Positions 31,876-43,628 of a DNA stretch of 64,000 nucleotides are shown here, one piece after another; the first letter of the stretch is position 1, and each line of letters opens with the position of its first letter. A program made the position numbers and the translations under genes. The stretch covers positions 49,805,681 through 49,869,680 of the forward strand of contig CAMTDV010000007.1 in NCBI GenBank assembly GCA_947069175.1, read 5' to 3'. The notes beneath the pieces were generated by a model that worked only from the letters and a program-made list of their open reading frames with translations, did no database searches and was not told the DNA's origin. Origin of the DNA: Scalesia atractyloides (Eukaryota > Streptophyta > Magnoliopsida > Asterales > Asteraceae).

Positions 31876-34800
31876 TTCAGATCGTGTGTAAACTAGGCCT
31901 TGCCCTTCACATGTCCTTGTGCCTTGCACGCGTGTCATTGGGCCTTGCCCATGTTATCCATGCCATTGGGCCTAGCCCATGTTTTCATGTCATTGGGCCT
32001 AGCCCATGTTTTCTTTGTCATTGGGCCTAGCCCATCTTTTCTTGTCATTGGGCCTAGCCCATGTTATCTATGTCTTTGGGCCTAGCCCGTATTATTTGTA
32101 TGTTTTTGGGCTTTGTCCACATACTTTATACGATTGGGCCTTGCCCATATATTTTATTCTATTGGGCCCTACCCATGTTGTTTATAAATTGGGCCTTGCC
32201 AAAATGTATTTACAAGTCCATTTTTATAAGTCTTATACTTATATATTTTCACTAATATTAGTGTATAAGTATACATGTCTTAGACTTTTATATTTTCAAC
32301 TTTTCGGATTTTGATTTCGATAACATATTTTTATGCTAAGTGTCTAAAATATATATTTAAGACTTGTTGTCGTCGTCGTTCAATACACGCTTTTTCTCAT
32401 CGCAAATCGCCCGTCGTCGTAATAGCTTTTTGTATTAGCGATTTATTCATTGGTCGTCGACGCGACGGTGTATTTGTGAACATTCACCCATCGTTCGCAT
32501 TGCTTCGTTTGTCCGTTTATTGTTTCGACGCATTGTGAGAATATATTGGCTTATGTCACCAATACTTGGTATTATTTTCAAGTGGTTGTATTTTTGTGTA
32601 TGATTGTGTATTTTTATTGTGAATACCCTAAGCTTCTAAATGCATACACATACAGTACACATATGTATTTATACAAATCTTGGTGACAAAATATGTATAC
32701 ATGTTTTTATTTCTCTAGTAAATATATATATTTGTAAAAAGTATTTATTTTTACTTGTAAATATAACTTGGGCCTTTAGGGCTTAACCCTTGTCATTAGA
32801 GCATACTTAATGACGATTTAAGTTACTAATCGCGTTTAGTCCCGCTAATCACCCCATTAATTATGTTTTAGTCGCAATTAAATTTCTAGAAAATTTTGCC
32901 TTAGTTTCCACTAAACTATGGCGTTTTCCACGTTTCAAAAACGTATTTAAAACCTGTTTAAGCCCATAATCAATATCAAAAATCCATCTAATATTTATTC
33001 TACAACATCAAGACATCACCATCCATGATTTTCTAGTGTTAAAAACCCTATCAAATCAAGAGGGTTTTCAATATTTATTAACACTTTCAAATCACTACTT
33101 TATCATATCATTTAATCAAGTTCATTCCTTTAACCTCTTGATTCCCACACATTTTTAAGATGATTACCACTTAAATGCAAATGTTTACTTCTTATAAAGA
33201 TCATTCATAAGTGATAAAATTATCTTTAACTTGTAGTAATCTTCATGGATGATGTAGTTGATGATCTTGTTTAGATTTAAACCTTATCATGTTTAAATCT
33301 TCACTTTTATACTTAATCATACAAGATCATCCAACTTTTATATCATACTTTTAACATAAATACTTCAACATGCTAACTAACTACCATATAAACATATAAT
33401 CAACAAAAATAAACAATATTTAGTGTTATTATTATGGTGTGAGTTAAGGTTTTTGGTTTATCTTTTCTTATTTTCAAGATGATCAACTTGTACATTAATA
33501 ATCTTAGCATAAAAATAAACTAGATTACGGATGAGTTTGGCTTACAAAGGGTGCACAAGTTCTTGATTATTTTTGAAGAAATATGAAGCTCTAAAGTAGC
33601 TCTAATGATCTCCCATCCTTGCTAGCTCCTTGAGTTATCTTGATTAGGCTTTAAAGTGCAATAAATGTGGTGTATTAGGGTGACTAAGTGGTGGTTTAAG
33701 GTGGTGGTGAGGGCGTGGGTGTAGAGAGGGAGAGAGAGTGAGATGATTGAAATTTTTGTTGAAGGATTATGATGAATATTTTGTGAATCATGATATATAT
33801 CTAATCATTCCATTCAATATCAACAACACATCAAGCCCATGCTCTTAATCTTCAATTTTTCAACAAAATCAAGTGGGCATGGGGCCCACTTGAACCGTCA
33901 AAATGAGGGGGGTTAAAGTGTAATTTATTTTTTTATCACATGTTAAAATGTAGATATTTTGGTCATTATATTAAGTATGGTGATTAGGGGTTTTGATCAA
34001 GCATCCTTAGCATAAGATTAGGGTTTAGGATGTTATTACATGGTATTTAATCCACTTAGTCTTCGAATATAAGTTTCGGATGACGGAAATGTCGTTAGAT
34101 CGCTAATCGTTATAATAATCGCTAATAAACGAACTTATTTATTTAGTACCGAAAGCTTTTGTTTTCGACCACCACACTTGATATGGTGTCTAATTAATGC
34201 ATTTCCGACCTAAAAATGTGTATACCTAGTTCACTAGACGAATATACGATGAGTTAGGATGGTGAGATGTCTTTCGTTCGCTCGATATCGGCATTTTATG
34301 TTCCGCCGGCGAAATTTTCTGAAAGTTGTGTTTCTATGACCTCATGCTAGTTGAATAGATTCCGAGTTCCAAATGAGGCTTAACTAGTTCGCTAGATGCC
34401 CAAATGAGGCTATCCGCCACTAAAATATTTGTCGTTTCGACAAATGGTTGTCTTCGGTCGAATTGTGCACTGTTTGACGAATGACCGGACACGATGTCTT
34501 TTGTGCATTATTGCTATTCTCAAATTGTTTTAGGATGATTAACATTGTTTTATTCTTATTCTTAAATCCGGAATCCTTCGAATTAGTTTTGCGGACAAAT
34601 CGACATTTGTCGTCTTTTTGGTCGAAACGGACAATTTTGCAATTTAGGCGTTGTACCGGAAAGTTATGTATTATTGCAATGGTTGATCTCAAATAAGTGT
34701 TTTCATTTATATGTGGACTCAGTTATGTCATTAACATGTACTTATCACTTGTTCTGATTCGTTTTAGCGGATTTACCGACACAGTTAGTGTCACTGCAAT

Positions 34801-35014
34801 TAGTGCGCCCAACACTTTCTACCAACACTTTTAGGGCATTGTTTTGGTTTGTTTCGCGTCGTAACGGAAACATGTATATGTTATGATCAGATTTACTTGT
34901 CCTAATGGCGTACAACTCAATTACGCAATTAAATTATGATAATATGCATGAGATTATGAAATAAAATTAGTGATTAAATTGTACAGAATTCCCAGTTATT
35001 TGCCATTTGTCACA
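30816..35014 (-). repeat. 3' LTR of the chromovirus
   Basis: On the minus strand it runs from TGTGACAAATGG (35014) to GGTGTGACA (30816), 4199 bp. It includes a (TA)n tract at 31838-31869 and a ten-unit GGGCC array at 31939-32206. No ORF inside is convincing. An open frame of 90 codons at 34420-34692 recurs in the other LTR but has no family match. Confidence 0.9.
31939..32206. repeat. Ten-unit TGGGCCTAGCCCAT minisatellite in the 3' LTR
   Basis: Units of 27-29 bp each start TGGGCC(T)(A/T)GCCCAT, a near-palindrome. The matching array in the other LTR (42878-43063) has seven units, so units were gained or lost. On the element's own strand each unit shows GGCCCAAT. Confidence 0.9.
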
Positions 35015-35028
35015 TACTCCCCTTATTA
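35015..35028 (-). other. Polypurine tract of the chromovirus
   Basis: The minus strand reads TAATAAGGGGAGTA immediately before TGTGACA, the LTR start. This is the expected primer site for plus-strand DNA. Confidence 0.75.
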
Positions 35029-36300
35029 AAAAGAATTCCATCCTGAATTCAATTTGAGGTATCCACTGAAGATGTCTTCTTGAACAGGTGGGGTATTTTG
35101 ACTTGATCTGATCTTCACGCTCCCACGTGTACTCGGGACCGTGACGCGAATTCTAGCGAACCTTCACTAGTTTGATTTGGCTTCTTCTTGTTTTTGGACC
35201 TTCCAGTCAATGACTTCAATTGGTTCTTCGGTGAATTGTAATTTTTCATCAACATGAATCTCATCCGCTGGAATGATAATTGTGTCATTTGTCGGACTTT
35301 TTTTCAGATTAGACACATGAAATGTGTCATGTACATTATTGAGTTCCTCTGGCAGTTTCAATTTGTAAGCCATTGTACCAATCTTTGCTAGAATTTCGAA
35401 AGGCCCAATATATCTCGGTTTAGTTTCTCACGCTTCCCGAATCTAGCTACGCCTTTCCAAGGCGAGACCTTTAGTAATACTTTGTCTCCAACCTCAAAGG
35501 ATAATGGTTTGCGTCTTCGATCTACGTAGCTCCTTTGTCTATCTCGGGCCGCTTTGATACCCTCACGGATCTCGAATATTTTGTCTGTGGTCTCTTGTAC
35601 TAGTTCGGGACCAATGAGTTGTCTGTCACTGACTCTCGCCCAATCACAGTGGAGATCGGCACTTTTGTCCATATAGTGCTTCGTAAAGGCGTGACCTTGA
35701 TATGGTGTGATAACTGTTAATGTGGGAAAACTCTACCAACGGTAAATGAGTATCCCAGTTTACGCCTAAATCCGTCACACAGGCCCGAAGCATGTCTTCA
35801 ACATTTGGATGGTTTGCCCCCTTTAACCATCGGTCTGCGGGTGAAAAGCTATGCTTAAATCTAAGCATGAACCAAACGAAGTTTGAACTGATTGCCAGAT
35901 CCACGACACAAAGCGACCATCTCTATCAGAGATTATCGAGATTTCTACTCCATGACGTGCCATGATTAGATACACTTCAGCTAACTTCTATGTACTGTCT
36001 TTTTCGCGGATGGGTAAGAAGTGAGCTGATTTGGTTAACCGATCAATGATATCCCAGATCATCTCATGAACTCGAGGGGTCCAGAGTAATTTTGTAATGA
36101 AATCCATTGATATATGTTCCCACTTTCGAACCGGGATCTCATGTTGTTGTAATAAACCAGATGGTTTTTGGTATTCGGCTTGACCTTTGCACAAGTTAGG
36201 CAATTCCCAACATAGGTCGCAATATCTCCTTTGAGATTAGGCCACCAATAATACTCTCTTAGATCCTGGTACATTTTATTAGATCCTGGGTGTATTGAGT
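35029..36300 (-). pseudogene. Chromovirus integrase with C-terminal chromodomain
   Basis: Reading down from 36300: YYWWPNLKGDIATYVGNCLT (zinc motif CLTCAKVKP), WEHISMDFITKLLWTP (first catalytic Asp), ISDRDGRFVSW (second, near 35920) and VEDMLRACVTDLGVNWDTHL. The GPY-type segment follows (FEVGDKVLLKVSPWKGVARF at 35430-35500), then LPEELNNVHDTFHVSNLKK and a chromodomain ending GPEYTWEREDQIKSKYP (~35095-35145). Near 35830 the third catalytic position reads stop-Arg-Gly where Gln-Ser-Glu is usual, so the Glu is lost. Chromodomains guide integration to heterochromatin. Confidence 0.88.
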
Positions 36301-36975
36301 ACTTGGACTTGTGTGCTTCATCCAGCACCAAGTCTCGCAAACCGCCAAAATAGGGAATCCAGATCCTTCCCATGAAATATAGAGTTCCATCCTTGTTCGG
36401 TTCCATTTGTTTTTCAATTCCTCGTAATGATTCCATTGGAATGTTTTCTTGTTTTAAAACTTCTTGTTGTGCATCGTGCACTCGAGTTATGAATTTCATC
36501 TAGATCGTCATTTCTAAAGCTCGTACCCGTAATATTTTTTACTCATTCTTTCCTGCTCAAGGCATCTGCCATAACATTTGCCTTGCTTGGTGATACTTGA
36601 TTTCACAGTCATAATCATTCAATAGTTCCACCCAACGTCGTTGGCGCATATTCAATTCCTTTTGATTGAATATATGTTGAAGACTTTTATGATATGTGAA
36701 TATGGTACACTTAGTGCCATACAAATAATGATGCCAAATCTTTAAGGCAAATACCACTGCACCGAATTCTAGGTCATGTGTGGTGTAATTCCTTTCATGA
36801 ACTTTTAACGGACGTGACGTGTACGCAACGACTTTTTCACGTCGCATTAACACGCAACCCAAGCCTTGATACGATGCATCACAATACACCACAAAGTCAT
36901 TGGTATCGTCTGGGAGTGATAATATCGGTGCTTTACATAATTTCTCCTTTAATAGATGAAATGCCGATTATTGCT
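36301..36975 (-). pseudogene. Chromovirus RNase H
   Basis: The frame 36892-36557 reads MVYCDASYQGLGCVLMRREK, VVAYTSRPLKVHERNYTTHD, LEFGAVVFALKIWHHYLYGT and FNQKELNMRQRRWVELLNDY, the gypsy RNase H signature. It keeps the first Asp (YCDAS) and the Glu of DLEFGAVVFA. The frame 36499-36059 then leads into the integrase zinc finger. Stops around 36500-36556 separate the domains. Confidence 0.9.
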
Positions 36976-37760
36976 TTTCCCCAATCGAACTTATTATCCT
37001 TTTGTGTAAGCGGGGTTAGCGGTTGAGCAACTTTTGAGAAGTTCTCAATAAATCTCTGGTAGTATCCCGCTAAATCTAAGAATTTGTCGTATTTATGTGG
37101 GGGTTCTTGGCGTGGTCCAATTCTTTATAGCCTCGATCTTCGAAGGATCTACAAGTATTCCGTTCTCATTCACCATGTGACCGAGGAATTGTACCTCGTG
37201 AATCCAGAATTCACATTTCGAGAACTTGGCATATAATTGCTCCTACTTCAACAACTCGAAAATAGTTCTCAGGTGTTGTTCGTGTTCTTCCTCGGTTCGT
37301 GAGTATATCAGTATGTCATCTATGAAGACGATCACGAACTTGTCGAGGTATGGCTTACATACCCAGTTCATCAAATCCATGAATACTTCAGGGGTGTTCA
37401 TTATACCAAAAGGCATAATAAGGAACTCATAATGACCTTAGCGAGTCCTAAACGCCGTCTTAGGAATACTTTCCTCTTGTATTCTTAACTGATGATACCC
37501 GGATCTTACATCCACCTTTGGATAAAACTCAACCCTTGTAATTGATCGAACAGATCATCAATCCTCGGTAATGGGTTCGAATTCTTGATGGCTAGCTTGT
37601 TTAGTTCCCGATAGCTATGCACATTCGGAAAGTTCCATCCTTCTCCTCGACAAAAGGCACCGGAGCTCCCCATGGTGAGGAACTCGTTCTAATTAGTCCT
37701 TTGCTAACAACTTTCGAAGTTGTGTAGATACTCTTCGCATTTATGACGGAGCTAATCGGT
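36976..37760 (-). pseudogene. Chromovirus reverse transcriptase
   Basis: On the minus strand the active-site text DKFVIVFIDDILIYSRT has its FIDD at 37315-37326. Other readable pieces are CEFWIHEVQFLGH and GILVDPSKIEAIK (~37100-37220), MPFGIMNTPEVFMDLMN (~37360-37420), and YREL / KLAIKNSNPLPRIDDLFDQL (~37550-37610). The frame changes many times, so no long ORF exists. The order of motifs is nevertheless complete. Confidence 0.8.
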
Positions 37761-38220
37761 ATAGAGGCTTCGCTACTAGTGCTGCTCCTGGAACCAAATC
37801 AATGCAAAAGTTGGCATGTCGTTGCGGAGGTAATCCAGACAAGTCTGATGTAAGACTTCGAGGGAATTCCTTCACAACGGTTATTCCTCCAATTTTGGCT
37901 CCTCGGCTTTCTTGTCGACTACATGAGTTAGAAAGGCTATGGAACCTTTTTGTAGGCACTTCTAGCCTTCATGTAATTAATGATTCGTAAGGGCGTCTTG
38001 TGCTTCTCTCCGTGTACTACCAATGTTTCTTCGTCTTGCAGGGGGATGCGAATACTTTTCTTAGGACAACCTACTTCCGCTCGGTTATACGTCAACAAGT
38101 CTATGCTAAAAGCTACATCGTAACAACCCATATAAACGGGTAAAAGATCGATATTAAATTCTCGTTCTCCAAGTTCCAAGGTGCATCCTTTTATAACTTC
38201 CCCTAACTTTGACTAATTTA
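37761..38220 (-). pseudogene. Chromovirus protease-RT junction
   Basis: The frame 38179-37937 reads FNIDLLPVYMGCYDVAFSID and IRIPLQDEETLVVHGEKHKT, the usual C-terminal protease text (normally ...DVIIGMDWL). The frame 37959-37741 has FPRSLTSDLSGLPPQRHANF and IDLVPGAALVAKPLYRLAPS, the RT N-terminus. The protease active-site DTGA is not found. Confidence 0.75.
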
Positions 38221-39299
38221 CCGTTGGCAAATCCTACAGAATGAGGGAACGTCTATCTTACTTGACTCTAGGTCAAATATATTTTGAATTCTATGGAGAT
38301 GAACTAGGATTGGCACAGGTATCCAACAAGATGGATGCGAGATGTTGGTTTAAAGGAAACGTGTCAGTGACCTTTTAATGATTCCCCATGACTAAGGGAT
38401 CAAAATAGTGTATCTCGGATCTTTGGTATTGCTTTCGGACCATCTCGGATTACTATTCCGAATTACGTCTCGGATACCTCATTTCAGACGGATTCCCATC
38501 TCGGATAGCAATTCGGATTACCATCTCGGACTATTGTTTTGAATTGGGTATTGTTCTGAGTTGAACTCAAAAAATGTGTGAAATTATCCATAAACAATTT
38601 TACAAACCAATTGCATGGTTAGAATCGTGTGATTTTTAGAAAAAAAAATTGACATTATATATCACTCGATTCGTATCGACGAGACGAGTCTAATGCTATT
38701 TCTCCATTAGCTAACTTGATAACGTGTCTAACTTACAAGACTCTAATTCGTGTATAAGCTCAACATCTAAAGACACTAGCTAAGCTCGGTGTTGGTATCA
38801 AAAGAATTGACACGTAATGTATGTAGAGGAGAATGTACGCAAGAAGACATCAGGATCTTGTGGGGTATCCATAGTTTCTGCTCACCCACACTTTAATTCA
38901 CTTGCCTGATTCATTCTTGAGACGTTCATGCTTGAAGTGGTCTTCATGCCACACTTAACATCCTTGTTCTTTGTTGAGTCTTACTAACTTATTGATTAAT
39001 GTTTTGTATCTTCATTCACCACACTTCTACTCTTGGCACTTTTGCAAGTGCCCTCTTGAGGAAGTTTTCACTTATCACTATTAGGATTTTAGTAAGTTAT
39101 TGGCATATTTCTTGGTGCTAGCATCAATTATGGCAACAATTACCTTCGTTTCTATCATCATGGGAGTTCCCCTTTCATTTGTTATTCCCTCACGATCCCG
39201 CCTTAAGGGGTAGTATTTTCGCCTCCCGTCGCTAGTAGGTTCCACATGCGTTTCCTTCCTTTCTGCACCTTTCTTTGATAATTCTCATTCTCACGCATC
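38221..39299 (-). other. Degraded gag-protease region of the chromovirus
   Basis: This stretch should hold the gag C-terminus, zinc knuckle and protease active site. I find no intact CCHC or DSGA motif in any minus-strand frame I could follow. At 38400-38560 the plus strand repeats TCTCGGAT-type words several times (CTCGGATCTTTGG, CATCTCGGATTAC, GTCTCGGATACC), suggesting a short degenerate repeat. Confidence 0.4.
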
Positions 39300-40020
39300 C
39301 TTGGTGAGACTAACTGTGAGAGTTATTGTTTGAGTGATGAAGGTAGGGTGGGATAATGTGGTCATGTTTTGGTTCTTAGAGGCTAAACCCAAAATGTAGC
39401 GCTAATGCGTTTGATATCAGGTGTTCCCCAGTATGGAATCACCCTTGAGAGATCGTGAAAGCGTCGAGTGTAACCAACAATGTTGGCTGCAATCATGATC
39501 GAGTTCTAGGATCCCGTTTCTACCTTTGGAATTCCAGTTAGCGAGTAATACTCTTATCGCATAGGATTTTTGAGTTCTTCCCATGATGACCTCTTCGTAG
39601 TATCACTCCTTAAAGTTTCTACTTGAGGATTTCACCAAGTTAATGCTGCATTCAGCAAGAGACTCTTTGTTTACCTAATCGTTTACTCAGGAGTGCATTT
39701 ACTAGCATTGCTAACCGACGTTGTCTTTATTGAGCGGACCTAACCTATCGCACCTCTCGCACCAATGAGGTCTCGCGGCTTACCGTCCGGGAAGGCCTTA
39801 CAATTTAAAACATTGTATGATCGCATCTTTTGGTGTAGTGCTGCCACTTGTTCTCAATCTATTGGGATCTGAACCATTTGAACTACTGGTACCACCAGTA
39901 CCGTTACTAGTGTCGAATAAGTTACCTTCATGTGGTGCGATTTCGCAACCGTATGTCATTCCATAAGAACTCTAGTTCGGCTTACCCAGTAAGTCATGGA
40001 TTAACTAACCCCCTTTGGGT
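39300..40020 (-). pseudogene. Chromovirus gag remnant
   Basis: On the minus strand, GNLFDTSNGTGGTSSSNGSD (~39920-39870) leads into KDAIIQCFKL. After stops come NAALTW and WEELKNPMR, EYYSLTGIPKVETGS and YTRRFHDLSRVIPY (~39650-39430). The last pieces match the retrotransposon gag pattern LTWW...W..F...F...Y and F..L....P. It is heavily interrupted. Confidence 0.6.
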
Positions 40021-41699
40021 GTAGACCTTCTTTTTGGCGCCATGTTTCTTCTTAATACCTAAGATTAAAGAAGCTAGATGTATATTTAGATAAATATAGT
40101 CTACCATGCGCCTAAGAATAAAGAATGCCATCAGTCATGGAAACCTCAAGATGGCATTGTTCATACATGTTTGAAACAATGATAATGTGAATAATCATCA
40201 ATCCAAAATTCGTGGTACCTCTTGCGTGTATCAGCCATATCTCTAGTTGGAAATGAAATAACTCGTTGAGGAGGAGAAACCAAACGGTCGTCTCCAACCT
40301 TGTAGCATGTACCCCATACTTCGTGGACTTCGATCGTCCAAAGTCGGAAAAAAATCCTTCGCCACGCCAACCTGTGTGACGAATACGTTGATATCTCTTG
40401 AGCTCCACGAGCTCCAGCTAGGTTGTTATAATTTCCATAGATATCGAATAGAATGCAATGAGGATGTTGAAGCATGGCTCGTGCCATACCCTCCCTTGGA
40501 ATAAGACAAATGTCACACGACGGGGTTCAATGTAATCTCTTTCCAATAAATAAGATAAGGTGCTATAGATACCATGGAACCAACCCATGTACAAAAACTC
40601 TAGACCGTTGAGGAAATATCTCCTTTGGTTGTCCAACCAGTTTAATTTTGTTTGTTTAAATGACTAGTCTCAATCGACTCGTGATATAGATCAAATGTTA
40701 GACGGGAACAAATACGTGTGAGGTTTCTGTATGGTAGGGTGTTATAACAACCACCCCGGTTAGCGTCCACTAGATAGAAACCCGAACAAATTTACAATTT
40801 CGAATGAGTAGTGATCTTTAACTTGAACCGCATAGTCCACCAGGATTCTCATCCACTGCAAGTTATTGTTACGTGGGCCCTGTAATAATAAATTGCCTTG
40901 CATTTTCACCCTAGTGTTCTACCGTTCAAAGACGACGATCAGTCAGAGAGAGCACGCTATTGTCTACATACCTTCAACATATAAGGGACCTTCGTGCTTG
41001 GTCCAGTGTTATCATCCCTTGACATTACTCGCGAAAGGCACATCTTCAAGATGAGTACTTCACCTTCCTCGTCTTGACAAGAGTGTCATTATCAATGATT
41101 AATATGGGTCACAGGGACCTCGTCCCGCTATTAGAGTTGTCGTCCAAGGCTACCACCTCCGCCTCTTTGTCACTACCGAAGCCAGGCATCTCCGCATCCG
41201 CGGGAAAAATCAACCACCTCATGTGGAATCGATGCTAAGGTCTCACTTAGGAACCACGTTCGCCATAAGCTCCGTAATAGACACGAGGTCGATATTCTCA
41301 TTGTGCGAGTCAAGGATAATAATAATATCCGTAGTCGAAGGTATTTCGTTCTTGGCAAAATATTTCGTACAACACATATATAAATAAATTATATATATAA
41401 TCACCTAAAATCCCATCTAGCCAGGATTTCTATCTTTTGTAACGTGTCCAGACACATAGTCTTATAATCTAATGTATCTCTTTCTAATAGACTAATCATG
41501 TATTGATCCTTTTTCGTTACTTATGGCTGAGCTCGGGTGATAGATCCTCATGTTATCGTGACACTTGAAAACCTTTTGTATTTTTGTCATGATTCCGAAA
41601 ACATTTCTGTGTCGTTATAAAATTTGTTTTCATGTGAGAGCCCTTAGTGATTGTAGACCAAACTTTAATAAAAGTTTTTCCCGGTTCACTACAATTGAA
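40021..41699 (-). other. Unrecognised region between 5' LTR and gag of the chromovirus
   Basis: Minus-strand frames at 40636-40418 (RRVTFVLFQGRVWHEPCFNI), 40487-40161 (THRLAW-like RIFFRLWTIEVHEVWGTCYK) and 41358-41173 look like pieces of one coherent but broken protein, ahead of gag in transcription order. Acidic text (GSDKEAEVVALDDNSNSGT) lies near 41150-41190 in another frame. I do not recognise the family. It could be an extra ORF of this element, the N-terminus of gag, or a captured or nested sequence. Confidence 0.35.
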
Positions 41700-41711
41700 G
41701 CTCTGTTACCA
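41700..41711 (-). other. Primer binding site of the chromovirus
   Basis: The minus strand reads TGGTAACAGAGC three bases after the 5' LTR end. This differs by one base from the iMet-type TGGTATCAGAGC. Confidence 0.7.
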
Positions 41712-41714
41712 ACC

Positions 41715-42771
41715 TGTCACACACTGGTCGTAGCGGAAGCACAAGTGTGTGACTATTAGGTAATCATTGCATCCAATCTAGTAAACAATATAAATTAACA
41801 ACGATGCCATGCCATTAACAAGTTCCATTTCATATATACAACCATCAAAAGTGATATCATATTGTTATCTGTTTCAACTTGTTATCATAAGACATGATTC
41901 AAAACAATTGTTTCAAAATAAGACATTGTTTTCATCATAAATTCATATTGAGGTTTTGACCCCTATATACCCAGACAAAGTTGGGATATAAAAGGCAAAC
42001 CTTCCAAAAGATGGCACATCGTTGTCTTGACATATTCTCATAACCCGAATCCTATCACTAGCTCATGCCTTGCATCCTGAAATACATGTAATTTTAAAAA
42101 GTCAACATAAAGTTGGCGAGTTCATGTAGTAAATGTTTTCGTATAAAAATATCATCCTTGAAATCCAGTAATGAAATTCGAGTATGTTATTAGCATCATG
42201 ACGTTCTGGGGATCTATCAAAGTGTCGCGAGTACCCTGACATATATGTGCCATAAGTAAGTAACCAACCCGAGACAACTCTGACATCATTGGGATCACAA
42301 AAGCACTCCTAACCGGTTATCATACTAGGAGTGTAGTGTGTCTCAAACTCGATAGATCTATAACTTTTGCACCATGGTCACTACGTGATTAATGGTTACT
42401 ATTGTCATCATCCTACTTATGACAAACGATCCTGTTATCAACTGAACCCATAGCTAACATACTATTTGTATGACATGTATTTCCCCTCGATAGTTTGTAA
42501 AACAAAACTTTGAAATCAATGAAAGAAGGACATGAACTCATAGTTTTGCGTTCCGTACGTCGTATTACTCATAGGTTTGTGTCCGTAAACGTTTGTGACC
42601 TACATGTGTATCGAGTTTATTAGACACCTAGGCCTCAATGGACCTTGTACTAGTTGTTCATCTTGAATTCTTGTTATGTATTTCTTTGTTATGATAGAAC
42701 AACTTTTAATGTTATCATAGTGTTGGTAGTTTGTTTGTTTGTTCGATTAATATTGTTATATATATCTCTCA

Positions 42772-42803
<32 letters not shown>

Positions 42804-43589
42804 TTTATGTTGTTTTCAGATCGTGTGTGAACTGGGCCTTGCCCTTCATATGTCCTCGTGCCTTGCACGCGTGTCATTGGGCCTTGCCCATGTTATCCAT
42901 GCCATTGGGCCTAGCCCATGCTATCTATGTCTTTGGGCCTAGCCCATGGTATTTGTATGTTTTAGGGCTTTGTCCACATAGTTTATACGATTGGGCCTTG
43001 CCCATATATTTTATTCTATTGGGCCCTGTCCATGTTGTTTATAAATTGGGCCTAGACAAAATGTATTTACAAGTCCATTTTTATAAGTCTTATACTTATA
43101 TATTTTCACTAATATTTATGTAAAAGTATACACGTCATATACTTTTATATTTTCAACTTTCCGGATTTTGATTTCGATAACATATATTTATGTTAAGTGT
43201 CTAAAATATATATTTTAGACTTGTTGTCGTCGTTGTTCAATACACGCTTTTCCTCATCGCAATCGTCCGTCGTCGTAATAGCTTTTTGTATTGGCGGTTT
43301 ATTCGTTGGTCGTCGACGCGACGGTGTTTTTGGAAACGTTCGCCCATCGTCCGCATTTCTTCGTTTGTCCGTTTATTATTTCGACGCATTGTGAGAATAT
43401 ATTGGCTTATGTCACCAATACTTGGTATTATTTTCAAGTGGTTGTATTTTTGTGTATGATTGGGTATTTTTATTGTGAATACCCTAAGCTTCTAAATACA
43501 TACACATATTGGTGACAAAATATGTATACATGTTTTTATTTCTCAAGTAAATATATATATTTGTAAAAAGTATTTATTTTTACTTGTAA

Positions 43590-43628
<39 letters not shown>

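Noticed and set aside
31939..32206. Regular repeats with spacers, CRISPR-like at first sight
   Set aside because: The units are head-to-tail minisatellite copies with related, not unique, spacers, inside an LTR of a plant retrotransposon.
34420..34692. Minus-strand 90-codon ORF also present at 45286-45558
   Set aside because: It is conserved only because both copies are LTRs of the same element. Composition is Lys/Asn-rich without a domain, and the two copies differ freely at the amino-acid level.
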